A stretch of 64,000 bases of DNA from JAODBQ01 sp047602055. Its GTDB lineage: Bacteria; Actinomycetota; Acidimicrobiia; Acidimicrobiales; Ilumatobacteraceae. The notes beneath the pieces were generated by a model that ran no database searches, was not told where the DNA came from, and saw only the letters and a program-made list of their open reading frames with translations. The position numbers were made by a program, and so were the translations under genes. The stretch is taken from the NCBI GenBank assembly GCA_047602055.1, contig JASGIG010000001.1, positions 3,286,001 through 3,350,000 on the forward strand, written 5' to 3'. Positions 1-8,155 of the stretch are shown one piece after another; the stretch's first letter is position 1, and every line of letters begins with the position of its first letter.

Positions 1-183
1 ACCGACGCCCGCTTCTTCCGTGAGAAGGGCGCGGTGGCCTACGGCGCCGGCCTGTTCTCCCCCAGCGTCACGCTGGAGTCGTTCGGCACCCGCTTCCACG
101 GCAACGACGAGCGCATCGACGTCGAGTCACTCGGCCTGGCTGCCGACTTCTGGATCCACATCGCCAAGGAGATCTGCGGATAG
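1..183 (+). CDS. M20 family metallopeptidase, C-terminal end (partial)
   Basis: The gene enters from the left edge of the window and only its last 60 codons are present. The reading frame contains TDARFFREKG, YGAGLFSP and FHGNDERIDVESL, the typical C-terminal end of ArgE/DapE/ACY1-like M20 zinc peptidases. In this family the HGNDE segment supplies a metal-binding histidine. The substrate cannot be told from this piece. The end overlaps the 3' end of the opposing methyltransferase by 57 bases. Confidence 0.8.
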   Translation, partial: TDARFFREKGAVAYGAGLFSPSVTLESFGTRFHGNDERIDVESLGLAADFWIHIAKEICG

Positions 184-1048
184 TTCCTCGACGCTCGATT
201 CCCCGCGCTGCGGGAGCGTCAGCAGCGGCAGATCGAGCTCGCCGTTGGGGACGATGAACCAGGCATCGGGCTGCTCCGCCCAGCGCCGCCACGCAGCGCC
301 GATCGCGGCGAGCTCCTCCTGGGTCGCCATGGCCCGCTCGACGAGCTGCTCGGCGAGCGTCGTGCCGGTGATCCGCTCGGCCCACGTCCCCGCCCAGCGG
401 GCCCGCTCCGGCGGGGTCGCGTAGCACCACGACCCGGCGGAGGGCTGGATGCGCTCGGGATCGAACCCGGCGGCGAGCGCCCACGACAGCAGCCGCCGCC
501 CGGCGTCGGGCTCGCCGCCGTTGGCCGACGCCGCGGCCCGGTACAGCGCCAGCCAGCGGTCCAGCTCGGGCATCGCCGGCCACCACGTCATGGCCGCGTA
601 GTCGGCGTCGCGCACCGCGACGATGCCACCGGGGCGGCAGACCCGCCGCCACTCGGCCAGCGCCTCCACCGGACGGGCCAGGTGCTGCAGCACCTGATGG
701 GCGTGGACGACGTCGAAACTGCCGTCCTCGAACGGCAGTGCATAGGCGTCGGCGACCCGGACGACGATCTGCTCCGGCTCGATCTCGCCAGCCGCCTCTG
801 CCGCGCCGACGGTGGCCGCGGCGGCCTCGATCGCCGCCGGTGCACCGTCGACGGCAACCACCTCGCCCGGCGCGACGCTCGCCGCCAATCCGAGCGTGAT
901 CGTCGCCGGGCCGCAGCCGACGTCGAGCAGCCGGTCGCCGGCGCGCAGGTGGCCGAGCAGGTAGGCCGCGGAGCTCTCGCGCGGTCCGCGCTCCGTGGGC
1001 GCGCAGCACGCTCGCCGGATGTCCGTGGGTGTAGGTCTCAGCGGCCAT
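127..1048 (-). CDS. class I SAM-dependent methyltransferase, frameshifted near its N-terminus
   Basis: The protein reads as a UbiE/Methyltransf_11-type enzyme. Motif I is LLDVGCGPATIT, followed by the acidic post-I residue in VVAVDG, motif II in FDVVHAHQVLQHL and motif III in CRPGGIVAVRDADY. The conserved N-terminus of this family (TYTHGHPASVLRAHGARTA) is found, but in a different frame from the SAAYLL...GDRLLDVG part. The two halves join if one extra base is removed around 975-985. I took the ATG giving MAAETYTHGH as the start. The break is either a sequence error or an inactivating mutation. The substrate is unknown. The 3' end overlaps the convergent M20 peptidase gene. Confidence 0.72.
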
Positions 1049-1105
1049 CCCCGCACTGTCCACGACGCGACGCGCGCAGCGCAAACGGCTCGGCACACGT
1101 CACGG

Positions 1106-1149
1106 CCGGCAGGCGACGGGAGCAGCTCGGCCGCGACCGGAGCACGAAC
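1106..1149 (+). repeat. dispersed GC-rich repeat, family B (short copy)
   Basis: This stretch reads CCGGCAGGCGACGGGAGCAG followed by CTCGGCCGCGACCGGAGCAC and GAAC. It matches the repeat copies near 30.3, 33.4 and 45.9 kb over its whole length, with a few substitutions. It lies between the M23 gene's stop and the methyltransferase start. Confidence 0.7.
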
Positions 1150-1158
1150 GACGCGGAC

Positions 1159-2451
1159 TCAGCTCCGCGGGCAGTGCGCCAACGCAGTCGGGTACGGGTC
1201 GACGGCCGGACCGCCGCCGGGGTGGATCTCGAAGTGCAGGTGCGGCACGCTGTAGATGGCGTTGCCGGTCTGGCCGAGGATGCCGATCACCTCGCCGGCG
1301 GTGACGTTGCCGAGGTTCACGTAGCCGTCGAGGTGGGCGTAGTAGTAGCGGTTGCCGTCGACGCCGGTGAGCGAGATCGTCGTGCCACCGAGCGCGTTCT
1401 GCTTGCCGACGGCCACACCGTCGACCACCGCGAGCACCGGTGTGCCGCGCGCCCCGATCAGGTCGACGCCCTCGTGCCGCCGTCCACCGCTGCGTGGCGC
1501 ACCGAACGTGGAGTCGAACCCGACTGCCGCCGTGCCCGTCGGGCACACCCAGCCCGGACCGCCGTAGTCCCCGCCCACACCGCCGATCGCCGCCGCGGTC
1601 GGCAGCGTCACCGGCGTCGTCCGCCCGCCGATGTCACCGGCGCCCGACATCGGCGAGGTGGTCGTCGTGGTTGCCGCGGCTGCCGCGGTGCCGGCGGCGC
1701 CGACCGGCGACGTGCTCGCCGAGCTGGCCGGCTCGCCATCGTCGCCATCGGCGCTGCGGTCGGCGTTGGCGCCACCGGCGACGCCCAGGGCGAGCGTCGA
1801 GGTGGTCGTCGCCGATGCCGCCGCGGCCTGCTGCAGCGCGACGCGCGCCCGTTGCGACTCCTCGGCGGCGAGCGCGGCACGCACCGCCTCGTCCTGCAAA
1901 CGGTCGGCCTGGACCTGCTTGAGGTACTCGACCTCGGCGAGCGCGTCCTTGCGCAGCTGGTCCAGGCGCTGCTGTTCGACGACCGCCTCGTCCTGCTTCG
2001 CGACAAGCGCGGCCTGCTGGGCGTCGAGGTCGGCGCGAGCCGCCCGGTAGCGGTCGAAGTCGTCGGCCGAGCCCGCGGCGACGACCTGGATGAGGGCCCG
2101 CCGCTGCACGGCGTCGTCGACGGATCGGAACGAGTCGAGCAGCGGCAGGTCCGCGCTCCCCGAGCTGACGTAGCGGTGCAGGGCGACCTCGTCGGCCTTG
2201 GCCTCCAACTCGTCGACGTCGCGCTGCGCCGCGGAGATCTTCACCGACAGCGCGTCCTGCTCGTCGGTCAGCTGGGCGATCTTGGCCTCCTGGTCGAAGT
2301 ACGCCCCGGCGGCGTCGTTGGCTCGCTGGCGGGCGTCGGCGATCTCACGGGCGGCCTGTGCCGGATCGACGTCGTCGGCGCGACCGAGCGCCGGCACGCT
2401 CCACAGCGCGACGGCGGCACCGATCACGATCAGCCTGGCCCAGCGCCGCAT
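1159..2451 (-). CDS. M23 family murein endopeptidase with N-terminal coiled coil
   Basis: A 430-residue exported protein. Residues 1-25 form a signal peptide (MRRWARLIVIGAAVALW). Residues 30-215 are Ala/Gln/Glu/Asp-rich with a coiled-coil character, as in EnvC/RipA-like hydrolase activators. A Thr/Ser/Ala linker follows. The C-terminal LytM domain has the zinc-binding pattern HEGVDL, YYYAHLDGY and PHLHFEIHPGG, so the metal ligands appear intact and the domain should be catalytic. The family cuts peptidoglycan cross-bridges during division or wall remodelling. It is transcribed divergently from the ABC ATPase gene. Confidence 0.85.
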   Translation of the reverse strand: MRRWARLIVIGAAVALWSVPALGRADDVDPAQAAREIADARQRANDAAGAYFDQEAKIAQLTDEQDALSVKISAAQRDVDELEAKADEVALHRYVSSGSADLPLLDSFRSVDDAVQRRALIQVVAAGSADDFDRYRAARADLDAQQAALVAKQDEAVVEQQRLDQLRKDALAEVEYLKQVQADRLQDEAVRAALAAEESQRARVALQQAAAASATTTSTLALGVAGGANADRSADGDDGEPASSASTSPVGAAGTAAAAATTTTTSPMSGAGDIGGRTTPVTLPTAAAIGGVGGDYGGPGWVCPTGTAAVGFDSTFGAPRSGGRRHEGVDLIGARGTPVLAVVDGVAVGKQNALGGTTISLTGVDGNRYYYAHLDGYVNLGNVTAGEVIGILGQTGNAIYSVPHLHFEIHPGGGPAVDPYPTALAHCPRS

Positions 2452-2510
2452 CGGCGCGGACGCTACCAGCGGGCGCTCGCGCCGGCCCGGCGCGTAGGGT
2501 CGGTCGACGC

Positions 2511-3332
2511 ATGCCCAACGAGCCCGCCGCCCAGCCCGCCCCCGTCGTCGCCCTCGACCGTGTCACGTTCGTCCGGGACGGGCGCGAGATCCTGGCCCCG
2601 CTCAGCTGGCAGGTCCTCCCCGGCCAGCGCTGGCTCGTCCTGGGCGCCAACGGCTCGGGCAAGACGACGATGCTGCGGATCGCGTCCATGCACGAGCACC
2701 CCTCGTCCGGCACGGTCCACGTCCTCGGCGAGCAGCTCGGTCGCACCGACGTGCGCGTCCTGCGCCGCCGCGTCGGCTACCTGTCGGCGGCGCTGGCCGG
2801 CCAGCTGCGACCGACGCTGTACGCCCGCGACGTCGTGATGACGGCGCGGTACGCGGCGCTCGAGCCGTGGTGGCACCGCTACACGACGGCCGACGCCGAC
2901 CGCGCCAACGCCTGCCTGGAACGGATGGGCGTCGGCTGGGCGAGCGAGCGGCCACTGGCGACGCTGTCGTCGGGCGAGCAGCAGCGTGTGCTGCTGGCGC
3001 GCACACTGATGAACGAGCCGGGCGTCGTCATGCTCGACGAGCCGAGCGCCCGGCTCGACCTCGGCGGCCGCGAGCAGCTCGTCCAGGCGTTGGTCGAGCT
3101 GATCGGTGATCCGGCCAGCCCGCCGCTCGTACTCGTCACCCATCACCTCGACGAGGTCCCGCCGGGGATGACCCACGTCCTGCTGCTGCGCGACGGCAAG
3201 GTGGTGGCCAGCGGCCCGCTCGACGAGACGCTGGACGGCGACGTGCTGAGCGAGTGCTTCGGCCTCCCGCTCGTGCTCGACCGGCGCGCCGACGGCCGGC
3301 TCAGCGCGTGGGCTGCACCATCAGGGTTCTGA
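2511..3332 (+). CDS. ABC transporter ATP-binding protein, ModF-like
   Basis: A 273-residue single nucleotide-binding domain. Walker A is GANGSGKTT, the signature is LSSGEQQRV, Walker B is VVMLDEPSARLDL and the switch histidine is in VTHHLDEVP. The LSSGE signature and overall arrangement resemble ModF and YlmA-type ATPases, which are often encoded without a neighbouring permease. No permease gene is adjacent here, so the transported substrate, if any, is unknown. The ATG follows directly on the divergent promoter region shared with the M23 gene. The last codons are read from one arm of a long inverted repeat. Confidence 0.85.
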   Translation: MPNEPAAQPAPVVALDRVTFVRDGREILAPLSWQVLPGQRWLVLGANGSGKTTMLRIASMHEHPSSGTVHVLGEQLGRTDVRVLRRRVGYLSAALAGQLRPTLYARDVVMTARYAALEPWWHRYTTADADRANACLERMGVGWASERPLATLSSGEQQRVLLARTLMNEPGVVMLDEPSARLDLGGREQLVQALVELIGDPASPPLVLVTHHLDEVPPGMTHVLLLRDGKVVASGPLDETLDGDVLSECFGLPLVLDRRADGRLSAWAAPSGF

Positions 3333-3421
3333 AGTGCTCCGATCGGCCCGGCAGAGCACGTCGCTGACCTGGTCGTTCGTGGTGACCGTTGCCTGCCGAG
3401 GCCGATCCTTCAGAACCCTGA
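3321..3421. terminator. long interrupted hairpin between convergent genes
   Basis: The outer arms are TCAGGGTTCTGAAG (3321-3334) and CTTCAGAACCCTGA (3408-3421). Further inside, GATCGGCC (3341-3348) pairs with GGCCGATC (3400-3407), and CGGCAG (3349-3354) with CTGCCG (3393-3398). The structure spans the stop codons of both convergent genes, so both proteins end in Ser-Gly-Phe. A role as a bidirectional terminator is inferred from position. Confidence 0.6.
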
Positions 3422-3862
3422 CAGGTTCAGCAGGCGTGTCCGCCCCTGCTGGATCTGCTCGTTGAGCACCCGTTCGAGGACGCCGCCGGTCCACAGCTTG
3501 CCGCCGTAGTGCAGGTGCATGGTCAGCGCCGACCCGTCGCCGTCGGGCTCGACCGTGGCGGTGAGCACCCACGGCGCGTGCCGGCGCCCGTCCAGCTCAC
3601 GTCGCTCGAAGCGCACGCGGCCCATGTCGCCGTCGTGCTCGGTGCGCTCCATGCGCAGCCGCTTGCTGCGCGCCAGAGGGCCGAGGCGGGCGCGCAGGTC
3701 GACGCGCCACGCCGTTGCGGACGCGGCCGTCGCCGCTGACGGCTGCTCCGGCTCGGCTCGGTGGACGAGTTCCAGCCAGCGCGGGTAGCTGCCGAGGTCC
3801 TCGATCAGCGCGAACAGCTCGGCCGGCGGGCAGGGCGCGTCGAGCGCGGCGGTGACGTCCAT
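3410..3862 (-). CDS. SRPBCC (START/polyketide cyclase-like) family protein
   Basis: A 150-residue protein starting MDVTAALDAPCPPAELFALIEDLGSY in the ATG frame. The pattern of an N-terminal strand, the PAELFALIEDLGSYPRW helix and a long C-terminal helix (LERVLNEQIQQGRTRLLNL) is that of the SRPBCC fold, which binds hydrophobic ligands. No specific ligand can be inferred. It probably forms a short operon with the DUF3499 gene, whose stop lies just upstream. Confidence 0.75.
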   Translation of the reverse strand: MDVTAALDAPCPPAELFALIEDLGSYPRWLELVHRAEPEQPSAATAASATAWRVDLRARLGPLARSKRLRMERTEHDGDMGRVRFERRELDGRRHAPWVLTATVEPDGDGSALTMHLHYGGKLWTGGVLERVLNEQIQQGRTRLLNLSGF

Positions 3863-3867
3863 CCGTG

Positions 3868-4485
3868 TCAGTGTGCCGGCGCGGCCGGGCCGCCACGGTC
3901 GCGGCCGTTGAACGCTCGGGAGAGCAGCGGGCTGGAGACGTCGAGCAGCCCGCCGAGGTCGTCGTCGGGATCGAACACGGGCCGCCACGGCAGGCCGGTT
4001 GCAGCCGGTGGCTCCGGCCGAGCGGCGTCGTCGTCGCCGTCGGCGGCTTCGTCGTCCGCAGTGTCATCGATCAAGGTGTCGTCGATCGAGGTGCCATCGA
4101 CGGTCGTGTCGCCGGGCTGCGACGCGTCGGGCGTCTCCGCCACCTCCGTCACGACGGGCGACGGTTCGTCGACGATCAGTTCGCCGTCGAGCGCCAGCTG
4201 CACGCCGAGCGGGCGGGATCGCGTCGAGCGCGCCGCCTTCGGACGCGGCGCCGGCTCGCTGGCCGCCGGCGCCCTGAACAGCCGGGGCACCGCTTCGCGA
4301 CGGTCGTCGAGCGTCCAGCGCAACGGCACGACCATCGAGTCCGCGTGGCGACGGCACAGCACGCCCGGACGATCCGGCAGCGACTCGTCGAGTGGTTCGA
4401 TCCACACCATGAGGTGCTCGGCGTCGATCCCGTAGTGGAGGTCGGCGGGCTCACCACAGCCCGGACGCTCGCACCGTCGCATCAT
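3868..4485 (-). CDS. DUF3499 family protein
   Basis: A 205-residue protein. The N-terminal 60 residues hold CERPGCGEPA and a later CRRHA, a Cys/His arrangement that looks like a small zinc ribbon and is characteristic of the actinobacterial DUF3499 family. The middle and C-terminal part is low-complexity and strongly acidic (runs of Asp, Thr and Glu), probably disordered. The function of the family is not established. The gene is co-oriented with the SRPBCC gene and lies just downstream of tRNA-Val. Confidence 0.75.
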   Translation of the reverse strand: MMRRCERPGCGEPADLHYGIDAEHLMVWIEPLDESLPDRPGVLCRRHADSMVVPLRWTLDDRREAVPRLFRAPAASEPAPRPKAARSTRSRPLGVQLALDGELIVDEPSPVVTEVAETPDASQPGDTTVDGTSIDDTLIDDTADDEAADGDDDAARPEPPAATGLPWRPVFDPDDDLGGLLDVSSPLLSRAFNGRDRGGPAAPAH

Positions 4486-4583
4486 CGGTTCGCGACGCTA
4501 CCCGTCCGATGCGTCGAAGGTCGAGGACATCTGGTCGTCTCGGTAGACACTCAGCCCACAAGGACTGACCAGGGGCGATGCAG

Positions 4584-4656
4584 TGGGCGATGGGGGTCTC
4601 GATCCCCCGACCTCCACGGTGTGAACGTGGCGCTCTTCCAACTGAGCTAAACGCCC
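4584..4656 (-). tRNA. tRNA-Val (anticodon CAC)
   Basis: Read on the minus strand, the gene starts GGGCGTTTAGCTCAGTTGG and has the D-arm TAGCTCAGTTGGAAGAGC. The anticodon stem-loop is CCACG-TTCACAC-CGTGG with anticodon CAC, and the T-arm is GGGGG-ATCGAGA-CCCCC. The acceptor stem pairs with one mismatch. The discriminator base is A and no CCA is encoded. Confidence 0.95.
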
Positions 4657-4837
4657 TCGACCACCTGCCAGGCCGAGCGGCCGGGCCAACGGTGCGATGT
4701 GCCCAGCACACTAGCGGCAGCGCTCCGGAGTTGGCATCTCGACACGCCGCGCTCGACGGCCGGCCGCAGACGTTTACCGCCGGTTGACCCGTCGTGAAGA
4801 TCGCGCAGATGTCCGGACGCCTACCTTCTCGACACAG

Positions 4838-6328
4838 ATGGGACCTGAGCGTCGGCGGACCGCCGGGTGGATCGCCGCGGCGGTGGCGATCTCGGTCGCG
4901 CTGCGTGCCCCGATGATGTTCACACCGCTCAACGCGGACGAGGGCGGCTACCTGGCGATCGCCCGCGCCTGGGCGCACGGCCGCGTGCTCTACCGCGACG
5001 TGTGGGTCGACCGACCCCAGGGCCTGCTCAGCCTGTTCCGCGCCTGGAACTGGATCGCCGGCGGCCACACCTCGTCGATCCGGGTGTTGGCGATGCTGTT
5101 CGGCGCGCTGCTCGTCATGTCGACCGCCGTCGTTGCGTGGCGGCTGTTCGGCCAGCGAGCGGCGCGCTGGACGGCGGTGACCTGCGCGGTGGTCTCGTCC
5201 GCGCCGATGCTCGAGGGCTACATCCCCAACGGCGAGCTGCTCAGCGGAGCGGTCGCCACGACCGGGCTGGCCGTGGCCGTCGTCGGCGTCGGCCGGCACC
5301 ACGAGTGGCGGTGGATGCTCGGCGCGGGGCTGCTCGCAGGCACGGCGCTGTCGCTCAAGCAGTCGGGCTTCGACGCACTGGTGGCGATGCTGCTGTGGCT
5401 GGCGATCACCGCGGTCGCCGACCCTGCCCGGCGCCGGTGGGCAATGCGGGCGGGTGTGTGGCTCATCGCTGGTTGCACCATCGTCCTCACCGTCCTGGTC
5501 GTCGACGCCGCGTTCACCGGATGGCAGCGCTGGTGGTTCGCCGTCGGTGGCTACCGGTCGACGACGATGAGCCTGTTCAGCGATCCGAGATGGCCGATGC
5601 TGCGCCGGACGGCGCGCTACGGCGCCCTCGTGCTCGGCCCGGCGCTGCTCGTCGGCGTGCTCGGCGTCGCCGGGCGCGCCGTCCACCGCTCACCAGACAC
5701 CCGGCAACGATGGCCGCGGCGCGACCTGCTGGTGCTGCTGTGGCTTGCCGCGGCCACGTGGGCCTTCCTGCTGGGTGGCGGCTACTGGCGCCACTACTGG
5801 CTGCTGCTGGCCGCGCCGATCAGCACGCTCGCCGGCGCGGCGATCGCCGACACCCGGCGGATCCGCCTTGCCGTGCCGGCCCTCACCGTGGTCCCTGCGG
5901 TCGTCGCGTCGATCTGGGTGTTCACCGGCAGCTCCGGCGACCTCCCGGCGCGGGCCGCGTCGGACCACCAGGCCGTGATCGACCACAACGTGGCCAACTG
6001 GTACAAGACCCATCGACGTGCCGGCGACAGCCTCTACGTGCTGTGCGGTGGGCCGGCGGTCTACGCCGACACCGACGAGGACCCACCCGTCCCGTATCTG
6101 TGGTTCCCCGAGGTCATCGTCGGGCCCGGCGCCACCGAACACCTCATCGCCTACCTCGACCGGACGCCGCCGACGTACATCGCCCAGTACGCCGCCGCCG
6201 ACACCTGCGACCCGACCGGCCAGGTGAAGGCACTCCTCGATCAGCACTACCGCGGCCACACGACCGTCGACGGCGTCACGATCCTGTCTCGGGTCCAACC
6301 GGTCGACGCCGAGCCCAGCGCCCAGTGA
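4838..6328 (+). CDS. GT39/ArnT-like integral membrane glycosyltransferase
   Basis: A 496-residue protein with about ten hydrophobic helices. After the first helix comes NADEGGYLAIARAW and then YRDVWVDRPQG, matching the lumenal Asp/Glu motif of GT39/GT83 (PMT/ArnT-like) enzymes, which use polyprenyl-phosphate sugars. The C-terminal 120 residues form an extracytoplasmic soluble region. I chose the ATG (MGPERRR) over an in-frame TTG 54 bases upstream because the extra residues look unlike a protein N-terminus. The acceptor is unknown. Confidence 0.72.
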   Translation: MGPERRRTAGWIAAAVAISVALRAPMMFTPLNADEGGYLAIARAWAHGRVLYRDVWVDRPQGLLSLFRAWNWIAGGHTSSIRVLAMLFGALLVMSTAVVAWRLFGQRAARWTAVTCAVVSSAPMLEGYIPNGELLSGAVATTGLAVAVVGVGRHHEWRWMLGAGLLAGTALSLKQSGFDALVAMLLWLAITAVADPARRRWAMRAGVWLIAGCTIVLTVLVVDAAFTGWQRWWFAVGGYRSTTMSLFSDPRWPMLRRTARYGALVLGPALLVGVLGVAGRAVHRSPDTRQRWPRRDLLVLLWLAAATWAFLLGGGYWRHYWLLLAAPISTLAGAAIADTRRIRLAVPALTVVPAVVASIWVFTGSSGDLPARAASDHQAVIDHNVANWYKTHRRAGDSLYVLCGGPAVYADTDEDPPVPYLWFPEVIVGPGATEHLIAYLDRTPPTYIAQYAAADTCDPTGQVKALLDQHYRGHTTVDGVTILSRVQPVDAEPSAQ

Positions 6329-6490
6329 GGTATCGACCCCGCGACCATCGTGCCGAGACGAGGAGCCGAGCCGACGGGCGAAGCGAGCGATCGTCGCAGT
6401 TCGGTGTCTCGGCCGGCGAGGCCACACGAGATCGAGCTCGTTGGGCCGACGGCTCGACCTCTCCGCACCCGCTCTTCTACGTTTGCGCCT

Positions 6491-7411
6491 GTGTCCGCGA
6501 CGTTCCGCGTCTTCCTCAACGAGACCGCCGGGTCGGCGACCGGCGACGAGCAGCTCGCCGACATCGTCGCGGCCTTCGCCGACGCCGGTGCCGAGGCGAG
6601 CGCCGAGCACATCCCACCCGACGAGCTCGGCGCGGGGATGCGTGCCGCTGCCGAGCGCGGTGAGACCGTCGTCGTCGCCGGTGGTGACGGCACGATCAAC
6701 ACCGCCGCCGCGGTGGCCGTCAACGACGGGATCACACTCGGCGTCCTCCCGCTCGGCACGTTCAACCACTTCGCCAAGGACCTCGGCGTGCCGACCGAGC
6801 TCGCCGAGGCGGCGGAGTTCCTGGTGGCAGCGGTGCCGACCGCCGTCGACGTCGGCGAGGTCAACGAGCGGGTCTTCGTCAACAACGCCTCGATCGGCGT
6901 CTACCCGCGGATGGTCGACGAGCGCGACGAGCTGCGCACCACACGTGGTTGGGGCAAGATCCGCGCCACCCTGCTCGCCGGCTGGTCGACATTGCGCAAC
7001 CCGCCGCGGGACCGGCTGCGCGTCGCGCTCGACGGTCGCCCGGCGGAGCTGCACGAGACCTCGCTGCTGTTCGTCGGCAACGGCCTGTACGACGACGGCG
7101 GCCGTGACGTCGGGACGCGGACGTCGCTGTCGGCGGGGGTGCTCGGCGTCTACGAGATCGAGGCTGCGTCGCGCTGGCGGCTGCTCACCGAGGCGGTCCG
7201 CACCAAGCTGCGCGGCCTCCACGCCGCCGATCACACCCATCGCTGGTCGGTGGCCGAGCTGCGCATCGACGCCGACGAGCGGCGCCTGGCGATCGCGCTG
7301 GACGGCGAGCCCACCGAGATGGAACCGCCGCTGCGCTTCGCCTGCCGCCCCGGGGCGCTGACCGTACTTGGCGCCCCGACGACCGAGGACGTGCCCGTCA
7401 GTCAGTCTTGA
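6491..7411 (+). CDS. diacylglycerol/lipid kinase family protein
   Basis: A 306-residue protein of the DAGK catalytic superfamily. The nucleotide-binding motif VVVAGGDGTINTAA and the following LGVLPLGTFNHFAKDL match DgkB/YegS-type lipid kinases. The C-terminal beta-rich part ends in a segment containing LDGEP, as usual. It should phosphorylate a diacylglycerol-like lipid at the membrane. The GTG start (MSATFRVFLNE) begins right where family similarity begins. The last 14 bases overlap the convergent DnaJ-like gene. Confidence 0.82.
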   Translation: MSATFRVFLNETAGSATGDEQLADIVAAFADAGAEASAEHIPPDELGAGMRAAAERGETVVVAGGDGTINTAAAVAVNDGITLGVLPLGTFNHFAKDLGVPTELAEAAEFLVAAVPTAVDVGEVNERVFVNNASIGVYPRMVDERDELRTTRGWGKIRATLLAGWSTLRNPPRDRLRVALDGRPAELHETSLLFVGNGLYDDGGRDVGTRTSLSAGVLGVYEIEAASRWRLLTEAVRTKLRGLHAADHTHRWSVAELRIDADERRLAIALDGEPTEMEPPLRFACRPGALTVLGAPTTEDVPVSQS

Positions 7412-7997
7412 GGCAGGCGATGCCCATGCCTTGGCGGTCCCGGTGTGGTTCGAGGCCGGCTTCGCAGCGCTCGTCGAAGGCGACGAGGGTGACGACGACC
7501 GCATCGTGCGCCGCGGTGCAGTCGACCTCGGCGGCGTCGCCGTTGGACTGGATGACGACGCACGATCCGGTCGTCAGCACGTTGTCGGGCGGCCGTGGCT
7601 TGGGCGGCGAGCTGATCGCCACGCCGACGAGCACCACGACGGTGCCGATGCCGGCGAGGACGAACATCAGCCGCCACGGGAAGCGCGGTGGGTCCTGGTA
7701 GCGAGCGAGCGGGTTGAACGACGGCCGTCGTGGCGGCAGCAGCGGTTCGTCGTCGTCGACGGTCGGCCGTGCCGGCCCGCCACCGGGCGCCGATGGACGG
7801 GCAAGGCTGAGGTCGTAGGCACGGCGTCGATCCGGCTCGCGCAGCACCGACCACGCCTCGTTGATCGCCGCCATCTCCTGCGCGGAGTGCTCGCCGGCGG
7901 CGTCGGGGTGGTGACGACGGGCGGCACGGCGGTACGCGTCACGGACCTCCTGCACGGTTGCGTCCGGCGCGACGCCCAGCCGTTCGTAGTGGGTCAT
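7398..7997 (-). CDS. J-domain membrane protein
   Basis: A 199-residue protein. Residues 1-65 form a J domain (HYERLGVAPDATVQEVRDAYR, then the HPD tripeptide in RRHHPDAAG). A Pro/Arg-rich linker is followed by one transmembrane helix (LMFVLAGIGTVVVLVGVAI). An extracytoplasmic tail of about 60 residues contains three cysteines (GSCVV, VDCTA, ERCEAG) and a fourth near the end (IACLKTD). J domains stimulate DnaK, but the outside tail suggests a membrane-anchored, possibly disulfide-bonded adaptor. The function is not known. Confidence 0.8.
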   Translation of the reverse strand: MTHYERLGVAPDATVQEVRDAYRRAARRHHPDAAGEHSAQEMAAINEAWSVLREPDRRRAYDLSLARPSAPGGGPARPTVDDDEPLLPPRRPSFNPLARYQDPPRFPWRLMFVLAGIGTVVVLVGVAISSPPKPRPPDNVLTTGSCVVIQSNGDAAEVDCTAAHDAVVVTLVAFDERCEAGLEPHRDRQGMGIACLKTD

Positions 7998-8007
7998 CGC
8001 CGGCCGC

Positions 8008-8112
8008 TCAGATCTGCTGCAGGCGCCCGGCGGCGACGAATGTGTCCATCGCCTTGCGCGCCTCGGCCGGCAGGTCGTCCTGCTCGGTGGAGCACGGCCG
8101 GGCCAGCGCCTC
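8008..8112 (-). pseudogene. gene remnant, C-terminal fragment of unknown family
   Basis: About 35 codons with the strong G/C third-position bias of real genes here end in EARKAMDTFVAAGRLQQI and a stop. Upstream of the fragment the codon bias collapses and no start codon or domain continues it. I read this as the 3' end of a deleted gene left between the DnaJ-like gene and the hydroxyacid dehydrogenase. I do not recognise the family. Confidence 0.35.
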
Positions 8113-8155
8113 GAAGCTCGATCGAGATGAGCGAGCGAATCGAGCGTCGAAGCGT

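Noticed and set aside
2358..2510. An N-terminal extension of the ABC ATPase upstream of the ATG at 2511
   Set aside because: The extra residues are an arginine-rich shadow of the M23 gene's signal-peptide region on the other strand.
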